A stretch of DNA of 64,000 nt from Cenococcum geophilum 1.58 (lineage: Eukaryota > Ascomycota > Dothideomycetes > Gloniales > Gloniaceae). Below the pieces are notes generated by a model. It saw only the letters and a list, made by a program, of their open reading frames with translations. It searched no databases and had not been told where the DNA came from. Positions 47,343-58,700 of this stretch are shown here, piece by piece. The position numbers and the translations under genes were made by a program. The stretch covers positions 67,813-131,812 of the forward strand of contig KV748197.1 of the NCBI GenBank assembly GCA_001692895.1, written 5' to 3'. The stretch's first letter is position 1. The number at the start of each line of letters is the position of its first letter.

Positions 47343-47472
47343 TTATAGTCACCTTAGGTTGCCCTTAAAACAACCCCTAGGCGTCCTTTAAATAGTTACC
47401 GGTTATATACTAAAGGCATATACCTATAGTATATAGTCTTTACAATCCTAGAGGTCTTACCTTCTTAAAGAT
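47343..47472 (+). repeat. Truncated plus-oriented B-type LTR (positions ~15-145 of 215)
   Basis: It aligns by eye with the element B LTR from TTATTGCGGACACC to CTTCTTAAGGAT, with RIP-type changes, then stops. It abuts, across CTAAA, a full-length B-type LTR in the opposite orientation. Confidence 0.7.
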
Positions 47473-47477
47473 CTAAA

Positions 47478-47694
47478 TATAAGGGGACTTTATAAATAGG
47501 GGACTATAAGGACACAGTTATAGAATAGGATAAATTAGTAAAAGAGATAAATCCTTAAGGAGGTAAGGCCTCTAGAATTGTAAAGACTATATACTATAGG
47601 TATATGCCTCTAATACGTAACTAGCAACTATCTAAGGGGCGCTTAAGGGTTATCCTAAGGGCAACTCAAAGTGACTGTAATAATATCCCTTATA
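47478..47694 (-). repeat. Full-length B-type LTR, minus orientation
   Basis: About 217 bp; the reverse complement matches the element B LTR end to end (TATAAGGGATATTA...CCCCTTATA). With the truncated copy at 47343-47472 it forms inverted arms of about 120 bp. Confidence 0.75.
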
Positions 47695-47835
47695 TATATA
47701 GCTATTAGTATATATTAAACTATCTAAAAGGATTTATATATATAAAACTATATAGCTATGGCCTAGAGGCTATATGTATAGTATTATATATAGTATAATA
47801 TAACAGATATATAAAAATATAAAATAAAATAAAAG
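47695..47835 (+). mobile_element. LINE 3' tail remnant, right part
   Basis: From about 47714 it matches the shared LINE-type 3' tail (compare 13484-13590 and 51231-51345), ending in an A-rich stretch AAAATATAAAATAAAATAAAA. It joins 40180, giving a LINE remnant interrupted by about 7.5 kb. Confidence 0.65.
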
Positions 47836-48838
47836 GTAGTAATTTAGATAATAACGCCTATAAGTAATTACTAGTAGTTGATAATAATTTAGTTCTATCT
47901 ATACACTAGCGGAAGAAGTAAAAGCTTACTATTAAGCTTAAATAATACTATAAAGAAGGCCTCGTGCTTTAAAATATTAAAAAAGATAGTAGTAAAGCTA
48001 CTGTCCCTTTACTTAATCCTCTTAACTAGTAGCTTGGCGTTAAAAGGATCCTCTATCTAACGCTTACTAAAATCTCCCTAGATCTTTTCTCCATCCCTTT
48101 CTATACTAGCATCCACAGCTTGGCGCTAAGCCTATAAACATTAGTATTAACGCCAAGCTCTTAGTTAAATAGAGCCTATAATTAGTCAAATCCTTATTAA
48201 TATACGTGGATATAAACCAGCGTAGGTAGGGATATTAGCTATATAAGCGAGCCTTTAGCTAAGCTAAAAAGGTAGTAACTAATAACCAAAATTGTCTTAA
48301 TATAGATATAATAGAAGCTAACTAGTATTAGAAGTAGTAGCTAATTAAAGGCCTTATTCTAAGCAGTTTAATTAACTATATTAATACTAAAGGCGGGTTA
48401 ACTACGTCCTAGCTAGTAAGCTTTAATATAAATCTTATTAGTTATAAACTCCCTAAAATAAAAGAAATATTAGAATTGTAAGCTTTATATATATATAGGC
48501 TTAAGATTAAAGCGGGAATTAACCTAAAAATAGGGCTTTTGCCTTAGCTAAGGTACCTTAATACTCTATTAAACCTCCGGATACGATATAAGCAACTTTT
48601 TTTATATATATTTCTTAGGATATAAATCCGGATAAATTATTCTAGATTATTGTGTCAGTAGTGAGACTAACTTATATCTATTTGACGGAATGCTAGCAGC
48701 GAATATCTAAATGTCATAGCATATCTCTTTCGTTGTTTCAGTTATTTTGGATTTTGATAGCATAGTTATAAAAATGGTATTGAACAAAAATGTAGTCAAA
48801 AGCGTTACTGACTATCCAGGCCATATTTAAGCCTTGCG
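47836..48838. other. RIP-degraded repeat then ~200 bp of unmutated DNA, no gene recognised
   Basis: 47836-48640 is AT-rich, with TAA/TAG in all frames and no family identified. 48641-48838 has ordinary composition with CA and TG present, and adjoins the 5' LTR of copia element F. No open frame of note is present. Confidence 0.45.
48117..48159. repeat. Hairpin AGCTTGGCGCTAA...TTAACGCCAAGCT
   Basis: 13-bp arms with one mismatch around a 17-bp loop. A third copy of the arm (AGCTTGGCGTTAA) is at 48031-48043. Origin unknown. Confidence 0.55.
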
Positions 48839-49034
48839 TGTTAGAATTAGCGTAAGGAATGCTGACTAAGCTCTGGACACATTGCGAGGTTAAAGTCCGC
48901 ATGCAATCTATATAGACATTAACCGCATCTACTATATAACGAATTAATTAATATTCATCGTCTACGTCATCTCTATTATTAATTAGACCCTTAAGATAGC
49001 TCTGCTATAACCCCATGACCTTATAATTCTAATA
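48839..49034 (+). repeat. 5' LTR of copia element F
   Basis: 196 bp with inverted ends TGTTAGAATTA and TAATTCTAATA. Inferred as an LTR because a primer-binding site and a copia gag follow directly. No second copy is in the window to confirm the ends. Confidence 0.65.
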
Positions 49035-49052
49035 GGTTATAAGCCCGGGTAG
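49035..49052 (+). other. Primer-binding site matching half initiator tRNA-Met
   Basis: GGTTATAAGCCCGGGTAG directly follows the LTR. Its complement resembles the anticodon stem-loop of initiator tRNA-Met (GGGCTCATAACC), with one RIP-type G-to-A change. Priming by a half-tRNA is known for copia elements. Confidence 0.55.
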
Positions 49053-49087
49053 CAATACCTCTCCTAACTCGAAAATCGACCCCTAAA

Positions 49088-49838
49088 ATGACCTTATCTA
49101 CCTTAACCTTAACGGCGCCTATATACGATTATAAGGCTGGTAAAATCGTTATCTTTTATAAAGACAACTTCGTAGATTAGGAGCGTACCTACGAGGCAGC
49201 CCTAATTATAGTAGAAGGATAGAATTTTGTTACTAGTATAGAGGACCTAGCTTAAGTTAATTTAGCTAATAGGAGAAGAAGAAGAAGGGGGGAAGCAAAT
49301 AAGATTATCTTTAACTCTATAGGAGACGACCGTTAGGAAGAGATGCGTATAATAATAAAGAAGTACAATATTTAGGCAATGTGGGAAGGAATAAAGAGGT
49401 TTAATAAGGCTAATAATAAGGTCTATATCTCTAGACTTTATAGGGAGTTTTATAGCACTATATTCGACCCTATAAAGATATAAATTATTAAGTTTATCTA
49501 TATACTAAATTAATTTAAGATTAATCTAGCCTCTATACCTTAAGCACTTACTAACGACGATATTAAAGAGCAACTCCTCCTAGCCCTACTAAGTGATATT
49601 ATATAGTAAAATACAAAGACCTAGTATCTACGAGACAAATAAGACCTTAAGAGTTGCATTACCCTTCTTTAGGAGCAAGAGACTACTCTCTCTCTATATA
49701 ATTATAAACTGCTATACTTATATATAAGAGGAAAGATAAACCTAGGGGGAGAAGGGAAAACCGAGGTCGAATAAGGGGTAAAGGTTATACTAGTAGATTT
49801 AATTATTCCTTACGTTATAGCTCGTTGTCTTAAGTTAG
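49088..49838 (+). pseudogene. gag of copia element F, first part
   Basis: ATG at 49088 starts MTLSTLTLTAPIYDYKAGK. The frame continues with TAA/TAG codons at Gln/Trp positions through IKRFNKANNKVYISRLYREF, the UBN2-like copia gag region. It is interrupted at the 12-bp duplication TAAAGAGCTAAG (49839-49850) by the VNTR retroposon and resumes at 51372. Confidence 0.6.
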
Positions 49839-49850
49839 TAAAGAGCTAAG

Positions 49851-50018
49851 GTCCGTCGCCTCCCCTTTGCTCCTCCGTCCGTCGCCTCCCCTTTGCTCCT
49901 CCGTCCGTCGCCTCCCCTTTGCTCCTCCGTCCGTCGCCTCCCCTTTGCTCCTCCGTCCGTCGCCTCCCCTTTGCTCCTCCGTCCGTCGCCTCCCCTTTGC
50001 CTCTCCGTCCGTCGTCGC
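49851..50018. repeat. 26-bp tandem repeat, about six copies
   Basis: The unit GTCCGTCGCCTCCCCTTTGC + TCCTCC repeats with period 26 (successive starts 49851, 49877, ...). Copies are nearly identical. The last one is altered. All are pyrimidine-rich on the plus strand. Confidence 0.9.
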
Positions 50019-50091
50019 AAGGCGCCGCCGGTTGTATACCCCCTAAAGACACGTCACCACGACGCTAGCCACCACAACCAACGATTCCACC

Positions 50092-50560
50092 ACAACCCGG
50101 TCTGCCACAGAGCAGACGACCTCCACTACAACCAGTCTGCCGCAGGGCAGAACGACCTCCTCTACAAACCCGTCTGCCGCAGGGCAGACGACCTCCTCTA
50201 CAACCCGTCTGCCGCAGGGCAGACGACCTCCTCTACAACCCGTCTGCCGCAGGGCAGACGACCTCCACTACAACCCGTCTGCTGCAGGGCAGACGACCTC
50301 CACTACAACCCGTCTGCTGCATGGCAGACGACCTCCACTACAAACCCCGTCTGCTGCAGGGCAGACGACCTCCTCTACAACCCGTCTGCTGCAGGGCAGA
50401 CGACCTCCTCTACAACCCGTCTGCTGCAGGGCAGACGACCTCCTACAACCCGTCTTGCCGCAGGGCAGACGACCTCCTCTACAACCAGTCTGCTGCAGGG
50501 CAGACGACCTTCCTCTATAACCAAGTCTGCTGCAGAGCAGACGACCTCTACTGCAACCGG
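50092..50560. repeat. 35-bp tandem repeat with an internal palindrome, about 13 copies
   Basis: Each unit holds GTCTGCYGCAGGGCAGAC, a 6-bp inverted repeat around a 6-base loop, followed by GACCTCCTCTACAACCC. Period is usually 35, with a few 1-3 bp variants. Because 35 is not a multiple of three, successive units are read in different frames, which creates long but meaningless open frames. Confidence 0.9.
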
Positions 50561-51222
50561 TCCACGGCTTGTCGCGCTATAGGGATATATAAACTATAGA
50601 GGAACCGCAGGCGTACCGCAGCAGGCGCACCGCAGGCGTACCGCAGACGATGCACTGCTAGGGTAGCTATAGTAGGGGATAGGGAAGGGGGCCGGCCCGT
50701 GTTACTTTAGCACGTTAAATATAAGGTGTATAAGGCGAATTGGTGTTTATACCCTATACAAAGACAACCTCCGTGAAAATTTTCCTATGGGAGTGGGTTT
50801 ACGTAACGAGGTTCGCCCTTATAAAAATACCCGTTTTCTAGAGCGTAAATCTAGGATTAGTAGGTTACTTTTGGGGAGTGTACCTACTAATTACTAATTC
50901 CCTACCCATTTCTTTAGCAAGGAGAAGGAATAGGGTACAGAATTAAACAGTCGTATGGGGGTAATTGGTAGCTACCTTTCAAGCTAGTAACTATATGGGT
51001 TTTCTCTTTATTCTTTATATGCAAACTACGTTAAAAATCTCTACCTTTTAGAGCGCTTTTTCTACTCTAGGAACGGCAGAATACGGCAGAAATAGATAAA
51101 AGAGCCAGGATTTTCGTGTGATTTTCTTGGTGTAAACTGGACCATAGTAAGCAAAATATTAGGACAAAACACCAATAGGCTAGGACTCCCCTAGTATTTA
51201 AAAACGGGCCGGAGTGTCCACT

Positions 51223-51359
51223 TAGCTACTAGTACATGTTAAGCTGCCTAGGAAGGATTCATGTATATAGAACTATAGCGCCATAGCCTAGAGGCTGCAT
51301 GCGCAGTATTGTACGTAGTATAATACAATGGATATAAAAAAATAAAAATAAAATAAAAA
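51223..51359 (+). repeat. LINE-type 3' tail shared by three elements
   Basis: Matches 13476-13605 and 47714-47835 by eye (AGCTACTAGTACAT, ATAGCGCCATAGCC, GCATGCGCAGTATTGTACGT, ATACAATGGATATAAAA). A small stem ATTGTA/TACAAT lies just before GGATATAAAA. Such 3' ends are what LINE reverse transcriptases recognise. Confidence 0.8.
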
Positions 51360-51371
51360 TAAAGAGCTAAG

Positions 51372-53865
51372 ACGACTAGAAAGGGACGAGTGTTAAATAT
51401 ACTATTAAAAAGTTTATTACTAGAAAGACTGTCCCCTACTTAAATAATTCTAATTTAATAACGCTAAGAAGAAAGATTAAATTATCTTTAAGGTAGAGGA
51501 AGTAGGGAATATAGTAATAGCTAAGGAAGAATTTAATAGCAATTTAATCTACCTTAACCCTAACCCTAAACGTGTTATACTTTATAAGATATCTCTAGCT
51601 TAGGCTATTAACTTAGGTGCAACTAAACACTTTACTAATAACTAATTAGACCTAGTATACTTAAAGAGATAGAATATACCTTAACAGGTCCGTACTATAA
51701 ATGGGATTATTATCCCTGCTATAGGCTATAGCTAAGTTTAAATTGGCAGCCTAAGGCTAAAAGATATTTGGCTTATACCTTTATTTAAGACAATTAAGCT
51801 AATCTTAGTAAGGACTCTCACTTAAGAAGGCTACTCGATTACTTTTAATATAGATAATTAAGCTACTAGTAAGCATAAATTAGGGGCGATATTTAAGGCC
51901 ACTATAAAGAATAACCTCTATGTACTATAAGAGCCGTAGGGAGTATTTAATGCAATAGCGGAAGTATATAATTTATAATTAAACATTAATAAAATAGATG
52001 CTAAACTATAGTATCGCCAAACTGGATACACGAACTATAGTGATCTACTTAAGCTATAGTACTTCTTACTAGGTATACAGCTTAGGAAGAGAGTAGTACT
52101 AGTTAATAAGAGCATATACAAAGCTTGTCTAGCTAGGAAGATATAAAAAATACTAAGTAAGAAGATAACTAAGCGCGAGAAGATACCTAGTTAAGGGCTA
52201 TATTTTAATACTATGGGACGAATTAGTATATTAATTAGAGGCTATAATTACTACCTCCTAGCCCTAGATAACGCCGCACGCTATACTTAGGTTATTTCTC
52301 TTAAAACCCTCTAAACTAAAGAGGTACTACTGTATATTAAAGAGATTATTATAAGGGTAGAGAGGTTTACTAGTAATAAAGCTGTCTAGATTTAAACGGA
52401 TAATAGAAAGGGGGAGTTTAGCCGTAGATTTTAAGACGAGTTAATACCCTAGGGTATTAATTTTAAACCTTGCCCGCTATATAAGCACTTATATAATAGC
52501 GCGATCGAGCGCATAATCTATACAGTTGACTATAAGATAAGGTTACTTCTATTTTAAGGAAATATACTAGTTAAACTTTAGTGCTATATAGTTAAACACA
52601 CTATCTAGATTAAAAATTAAGTACTAACCTTAGCACTTCTATTTAATAACGAGTATAGTGGTACTATTATACCCTATAAGGTATATACCTAACAAGTCCC
52701 TAACCTTAAAAATCTTATTATTTTTAGATGTTATGCTAACCTAATTAATACACTTAAAAAACACCCTAAGAAGTATAATTTAAGAATAAAACCTAACTAT
52801 ATCTTTATGGGATTAAAAGGGAGTAGTTAATTTAAGATAATAAACCTATATACATAAGCAATTAAGCTCTTTAAAGATACTAAAGTAAATAAGTATAGGT
52901 TCCCTTATAGAGCATATTAGGTATATACTACGAGCTAAGCTGCAAACCGACCTAGACCTCCCCCTACTACCTTAAATAGGCTAATAGAGACTCTAGTTGC
53001 GAGAACTAAGAGTAGGCTAGATAGTGACTAAGTAGGCCGCTTAAATTAAGTAGGAAGCCTAGGTTAAGACTAAGTGGGCCGCTTAGATAGTTAAGTGGGA
53101 AGCCTAGGTTAAGATTAAGTAGGACACTTAAATCTATAAGGTAATGCTAAGGGTAGGACGCCCGTATAAAGCACATTAATATATATTTCTTATACGTAGA
53201 GAATAAGGTCTAGAAGGTTACTAAATATAAGGGGTTTTAACAACACGGTAGTTTAGTTAGTAATAGCTATAAAAGCTATCTACCTAGAAGCTAAAAATAC
53301 TACCTCCTTAGAAGCATCTATAGCACCATTTAACGCTATTAAGCTAGATTAGGCCTTAAGGGAGGACACTCCTGGCTAGATAAAAGCTATCTTTAAAGAA
53401 TTTCTCTCTCTTAAGAAAATGCACACCTATACTATTATAAGGGGGAGAGTACTAAAAGGAAGGTTGTTACTCCCAAGCAAGCTAGTTCTAAAGCACAAGT
53501 ATAATACTAAGGGAGAAGTAATTTATAAAAAGGTAAGATTATGCATTTAGGGAGATAAATAGACCCCTAATATTAACTATTTCAAGATATTTACGTCTAT
53601 CGTATAATATAACACCTTTAGGTTCTTAATAGTAAAGGTAGTAGTAGAAGACCTTAAACTTAACCATATTAACATTAAAACTATATTCTTAAACCCGCTA
53701 TTATAAGAATAGATTTATATATAGATTTCTAACCTATTAAGAGACTTTAAACCTAAGCTAAAAGGGGTAAAAGACGCCTACTTAAAGCTAAATAAGTTAC
53801 TTTACGGCCTAAAGCAGGCACTAAGAAAATGGTTTTATATAGTTAAGAAGTTCTTTAAGAGTATA
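51372..53865 (+). pseudogene. gag-pol of copia element F, middle part (protease, integrase, RT start)
   Basis: Reads INLGATKHFTNN (protease, normally DSGATKHFTN) at about 51610, GYTNYSDLLKL (pre-integrase zinc region) at about 52020, YYLLALDNAARYT (integrase core) at about 52245, TDNRKGEFSRRF near 52395, and PLYKHLYNSAIER near 52470-52510. It ends with KLNKLLYGLKQALRKWFY of the copia reverse transcriptase. Stops are TAA/TAG. It is cut by element G at GTATA and resumes at 59959. Confidence 0.75.
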
Positions 53866-54069
53866 TATTGGGAATAAAGGCATATAAGGCATATTGCCGT
53901 CACGTATGGCAAGTTGCCGTTACGTGTAGCAAGTTGCCGTCACGTGCCGCCGCGGCACTAGCGTGGTGAGGAACCTTAAGTTCCTTACCCCTTTCTTTAA
54001 AATTATATAGAACAATCATCATACTATCCACGAACTGTAGCTACGTGATATCCCCTTGTGTAACCAACA
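53866..54069 (+). repeat. 5' LTR of copia element G
   Basis: 204 bp. The first bases are TATTGG (TG mutated to TA), the last CCAACA. It contains tandem GTCACGTATGGCAAGTTGCC-type units. Confidence 0.92.
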
Positions 54070-54176
54070 CTAATTAGTAGTTAACTTTACTGTTATACCA
54101 CAAAATAGCAAGGTATTCTACTAAGAAGAGACGAGCTACTATACTAGTACTACTCGTGCTAGAGGAAGCTGTCTTT

Positions 54177-54470
54177 TAAGGTCAGAACTGGTCCTAAACC
54201 TTAAATAGAACTCTTCCACAAATCTAAGGATCTAAAGGCCAGAACTAGTCCTAAGCCTTTCTAAGATTATGGATTCTTGCGTCTATTACGCAGAACAACA
54301 CGCTTTACGAGTCTTCGCGATTTAAGGCCAGAACTGGTCCTAAGCCCTATAATCGCAAATACACGTCCGAACGCGTACTAAATAATAAACGCGTACTAAA
54401 TGACAAATATATATCACAAACGCGTACCAAACAACAAATATATATCACGAACGCGTACTAAACGACAATC
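54177..54470 (+). repeat. Leader repeats of copia element G
   Basis: Three dispersed copies of AAGGYCAGAACTGGTCCTAA (about 54177, 54234, 54322) are followed by a 31-bp tandem array of ACGCGTACTAAAYGACAAAT + ATATATCACRA (about 54370-54470). Both lie between the 5' LTR and gag, where promoter, dimerisation or packaging signals would be expected. Confidence 0.75.
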
Positions 54471-54504
54471 CCTATACTAATAATACTTCCCTCCCTCCAA
54501 AAAC

Positions 54505-55700
54505 ATGGCTACGCCTACTTTAAATAACTGGAAAGACTCCTTACTACTAGGGGTAGCTAAGCACGTAAAACTTATCGATAAAGATTAGGACGAATTTACC
54601 TTTAATATAATAACTTATACCGTAAAACAAGTTAACGGCTTTCTCCTATACTATATTATATTCTACCGAAATAGATACTATATTAATTTATAACTATAGG
54701 AGTATTTTAGGGAGGATTTTATAGGATGGACTGCTGATACCTAGGCACTTAGCAACGTTAATATTATTTAGAATTTTTAAGACTTCCTCTATAGGAATGG
54801 GGTATATATTACTAAGAATAGTAACCTAATTACTAGCAATATTTAGGCCGTTATTACTAGTATAGAAGAACTAATATAGACAGAAGCTAAGATTATACGC
54901 TAATTACGGAAACCTAAAAATAACCTATATTCTTTAGAAGGCAACTTTAATTCGTATTAAAACCCTAGAACGCTAACCCCCTACCTAAAGCTACTCTCCT
55001 ACCTAGAGGTGCTCTCCTACTTAAAGTTACTCCGCCTCTACCTCTTCTACTCTAGCTAATTGGTAAGCCTTTACTATAAGAAGTTATGAATCTAATAAAG
55101 GTATATTCGGATAAAGAGAAAAAGTTTAAAGAAGAACTGTATAATATGCTTAGAGTAAAACTATAGGTCTTTTATAACTATTATAATAAGGTTAAAATTT
55201 AACGCCACTAGTACTATTACGCTTTCTCTGTTATATTAAAAGGACGGGTGGTAATATTCTATTATAACTATATTACGGGTAAAAACTATAACTTTAATGC
55301 AATGCTTTAGCTTACTAGAGCCTACTTTAAGACTAATAAGAATCGCTANCTTTATATNTCTAAATNGCNNNAGACTANNTTNTANANAGTTATNNCTTNT
55401 AACCNAATAAAGACTTATTTAGAGTGCCTTTAACTACTCTTTAATAAACTCTAGAAAATCTAATATGGCCTTACCAAACTTACTAAAATAAGAATAGCCT
55501 AAGGGACCAGGTTATCTTAGCATGCTATAACGTTCCTAAGTGCAACTTAGCGCTATATAAACCTATAAATACGTTTAAAGAAGTATATACTAAGCTACGC
55601 TCCGCTGTAGGTACTATAATATAAATATAAGAATCTTAATAGCTTTATACCGAAAACCCTACCTAACTAAGTACTCCTAACTAACACAATTATAACTAGA
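54505..55700 (+). pseudogene. gag of copia element G, degenerate
   Basis: ATG at 54505 starts MATPTLNNWKDSLLLGVAKH and the frame continues with TAA/TAG at Gln/Trp positions (YTVKQVNGFLLYYI). The position and the domain-like start fit a copia gag. The 3' limit is approximate, and the end is obscured by the ambiguous bases at 55349-55405. Confidence 0.6.
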
Positions 55701-58700
55701 CTGATTAAATATATAGTGGCCGTAGTAGGGAATACGAAAGAGGGTATAATTAATGTTAACTATAAGGTAATTATGGAGGTCCTTATAGAGGTTTATTTTA
55801 AAATAATTGCTAGAAAAAGTACTACGTTTATAAGAAGCTAAATTACTAGTTAACTAAACACTCCCTTAATAAGCGAAAAGAGGCATATAATAAGTTCCGT
55901 TAGAGTATAAGAAATGTTAAAAATTATAAGGTTATTACAGCCTACTTCTAAAGCTTCCTAGTTTAATATAAAGGCGTAGAAGATCTTAAGGGTAAGGTTA
56001 ATAAGACTAAATAGCTCCTTATAGATATAGAAATTGAGGATTACTTACCTAACTAATACTTTACTAAGTATAGTAAGGTAAATGGCACATAAACCGTTGC
56101 TATTCTTAATGACTAATCTACGCTCTATTTTATTATAAAGTTAGATATCTTTAATAAGCCAAAGGAGAGCTCCGCGTTTTCCTTTAACGACAAATACTTG
56201 GCGAACGTCTTCTATAGTATTATGCCGGATACTAGAGCCGCAGGAGTATCTATAGTAGGAGAACCTTAAGTTTAAGCCCTTTAGCAGCTTAATAGCTCTG
56301 TTTAGATTAACTATTTAACGGCAGGCTAATACAATTCGTTTTAGCAAGGGTACTATAATCTCTCTTAGCACAATTAAGGTTTAAACCCCCTTAGGGTACA
56401 TCACTTTTTATATTATTCCTATGAATACCCTATTTCTATTTTGCATTAGAGATATAGATAAACTAAGTATTAAGCTTAATAACCTTAAGAATATGCTCGT
56501 GTAGGGAGATAATTAGGTGCCTATTGTACGTAAGTAGGGTTACCCTTGGCTACTCCTTTAATAACTAGAAAAGAGTATTACTTAGAGCTATTTAACTAAG
56601 TCAGAGTTACGCTAACTATACTACCGTTTTAGTTACCTATTAGTTCACCAATTGCTTAGGGTTCTTTAGCGAGCAGGCCATAAAGTTAAGGTTAAGGCAA
56701 TTAAGCATTTTATAAAATACTACTACTACTGCTAAATAAACCAGAGGTCCCTTAGCCGATTTAAGTTTACCCTTAAAAATAACTACGACTTTAACTTTTA
56801 TATTATTGTCGATGTTATATATCTTAGCGGCAAGCCAGTACTCTAAGTTATTAACTTCTTAACCTCCTTCTAAGCCGCACGATTCTTAAAGGATATATTA
56901 GCTAGGAACGTATAGGATACCCTTTAGTTATACTAGATTAATATCTACCTAGGACCCCCTAATTAAATCGTCTATAACGCAGAAAAGAATTTCTTATTTA
57001 TAGAGTTCTGATAATAAATAAAGGCAATAGCAATTAAGGTTAAGGAAGTCCCCGTTAAGGCATATAATAGTATTAAAAAAGTAAAGCGATATTATACGCC
57101 ATTATACCGCGTATATAAGATTATCTCTTTAGAACTAAAGAACGCTAGCGAAGAACTTACCTTATAAATGGCTATTAAAGCTATTAACGATTCCGCTAGC
57201 CCGGATAGACTTATACCTATATTACTAGTCTTTAGCGCCTACCCTTAAATAACTAACAATTCTCTACTATCTCCCTCCGTTGTATAATAAGCTAAGGCTA
57301 TTCGCAAGGCAATAAAGGAAGTATAACGTCTCTACGCTATACGCTAGGTCAATAACGCACTAGGAATAAGAAATGGCCTAAATACCTTAACTACGCTTGA
57401 TCTGCTACTCTAGTCTAAAGTACGCGTATAGCGTAAAAAGGGAAAATAGTTAGGCCTACACTAACTTATTATAATTAATAGTTAAACTTATACTATTTAG
57501 ATGCCTTACAGACCTACTTAATTCTGTTTAACTGTTATTAAGCCTTACTATAAAGATAATAATTCTAAGCCTTTATAGGATGCCCTAGAAGATACCCTAA
57601 AAGAGAACTACGACTAATATGCTTTAGAAGGCGACTACAATCCTAATATAATTGTAGTAGATACGCCACAACTATAACGCGGTAGAGGTCGCCTGAAGGG
57701 ATTATAAAATCGCCAATATCTTATTAATTTTAAAGAATAATTTGTTACTGCCATTAAGAATAAAGTCGAGTTATTAATAGCCTTTATAATAGCTAAAGAG
57801 AAGGCTGACTTTAAGCTTACAAAACAGCTTTAAAAGAAAGGTTATATTATAACCTTAGGAGCTCCTTTCCAAGCATCTAATAAGCAGGAGATTAACAATC
57901 TTATTACAAGAGAAGTCTTTAAATTCGAGAAGTATGACCCTACTAAATTCAATAGAGTTTGCATCTTTAAGTCAAGAATAGTTAATAAGATTAAGGGTAA
58001 AGCTACTAACACCCTATTTAAGAAATTAAGGCTTATTATCTAAGGTTATAATAACAATAGTAAGGAGATAATTCTTATGCAATCTTTTATAATTTAACAA
58101 GCTAGTTAACAAGTTATTATTGCATTAGCTCCCTTTTTAATAAAGAATAAAATAGCAGTCTATTTGCGAGATATTACCCAGGCCTACACCTAATTAGAGA
58201 TGCACCTTTAGCGCTTAATATTGGCATACCTTCTAGAGTAAATTCGCTACTAATATCCTAAAGATATAATTATGGTTATGCTTAAGCCATTATACGGAAT
58301 CGCAGAGGCAGGAACTTATTAGTAGGCTACCTATAGCAAGCACTATAAAGAGAAGCTTTTAATAACTATATCTATATTCGATCCCTGCTTCCTTATTATA
58401 ACTATAAGAACTTTATTTAAAATTATCGGCATGCAGACTAATAATATAATTATCTTAGGAGACGACTAATTCTTAGCTCTTAAAGAAGATAAGCTAGTAA
58501 AGGTAAATCTTATAGTAAAGCCAAAAGAAAAGCTTAATTTAATAACACTATTACTCTTTAATAGATGCATCCTCTCCCTAAATAAGGATTCCATTGCTTT
58601 ACGCCAGAAGGGTTAAGGCAAGAAGATTAACATTATTAATATTAATTCTCTAAAGTAAGGATATATAGAGCAACGCGCTCGCGGAGCTTATATCGCTTCT

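Larger units (their letters stand above)
49851..51359 (+). mobile_element. VNTR-bearing non-autonomous retroposon (SVA-like layout)
   Basis: Exactly bounded by the 12-bp duplication TAAAGAGCTAAG (49839-49850, 51360-51371). Order: 26-bp tandem array from the first base, linker, 35-bp tandem array, ~660 bp of unique non-coding sequence, ~115 bp of 3' tail shared with the LINE-type retroposon at 11524-13605, then an A-rich tail. It has no credible gene; open frames through the arrays are by-products of the repeats. It is not RIP-mutated, in contrast to the copia element it interrupts. Mobilisation by the same LINE that recognises the shared tail is the natural inference. Confidence 0.85.

Noticed and set aside
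50092-50560. CRISPR-like regular repeats
   Set aside because: The units are directly adjacent, with no unique spacers, and the context is a eukaryotic retroposon.
49893-50582. 229-codon open frame on the plus strand with Arg/Pro/Thr-rich repeats
   Set aside because: It runs through 26-bp and 35-bp tandem arrays. Neither period is a multiple of three, so the peptide changes frame-type from unit to unit. Similar frames exist on the other strand.
51560-51575. Telomere-like CCTTAACCCTAACCCTAA
   Set aside because: Only two CCCTAA units, in frame within the copia F coding sequence (NPNPK); not an interstitial telomere.
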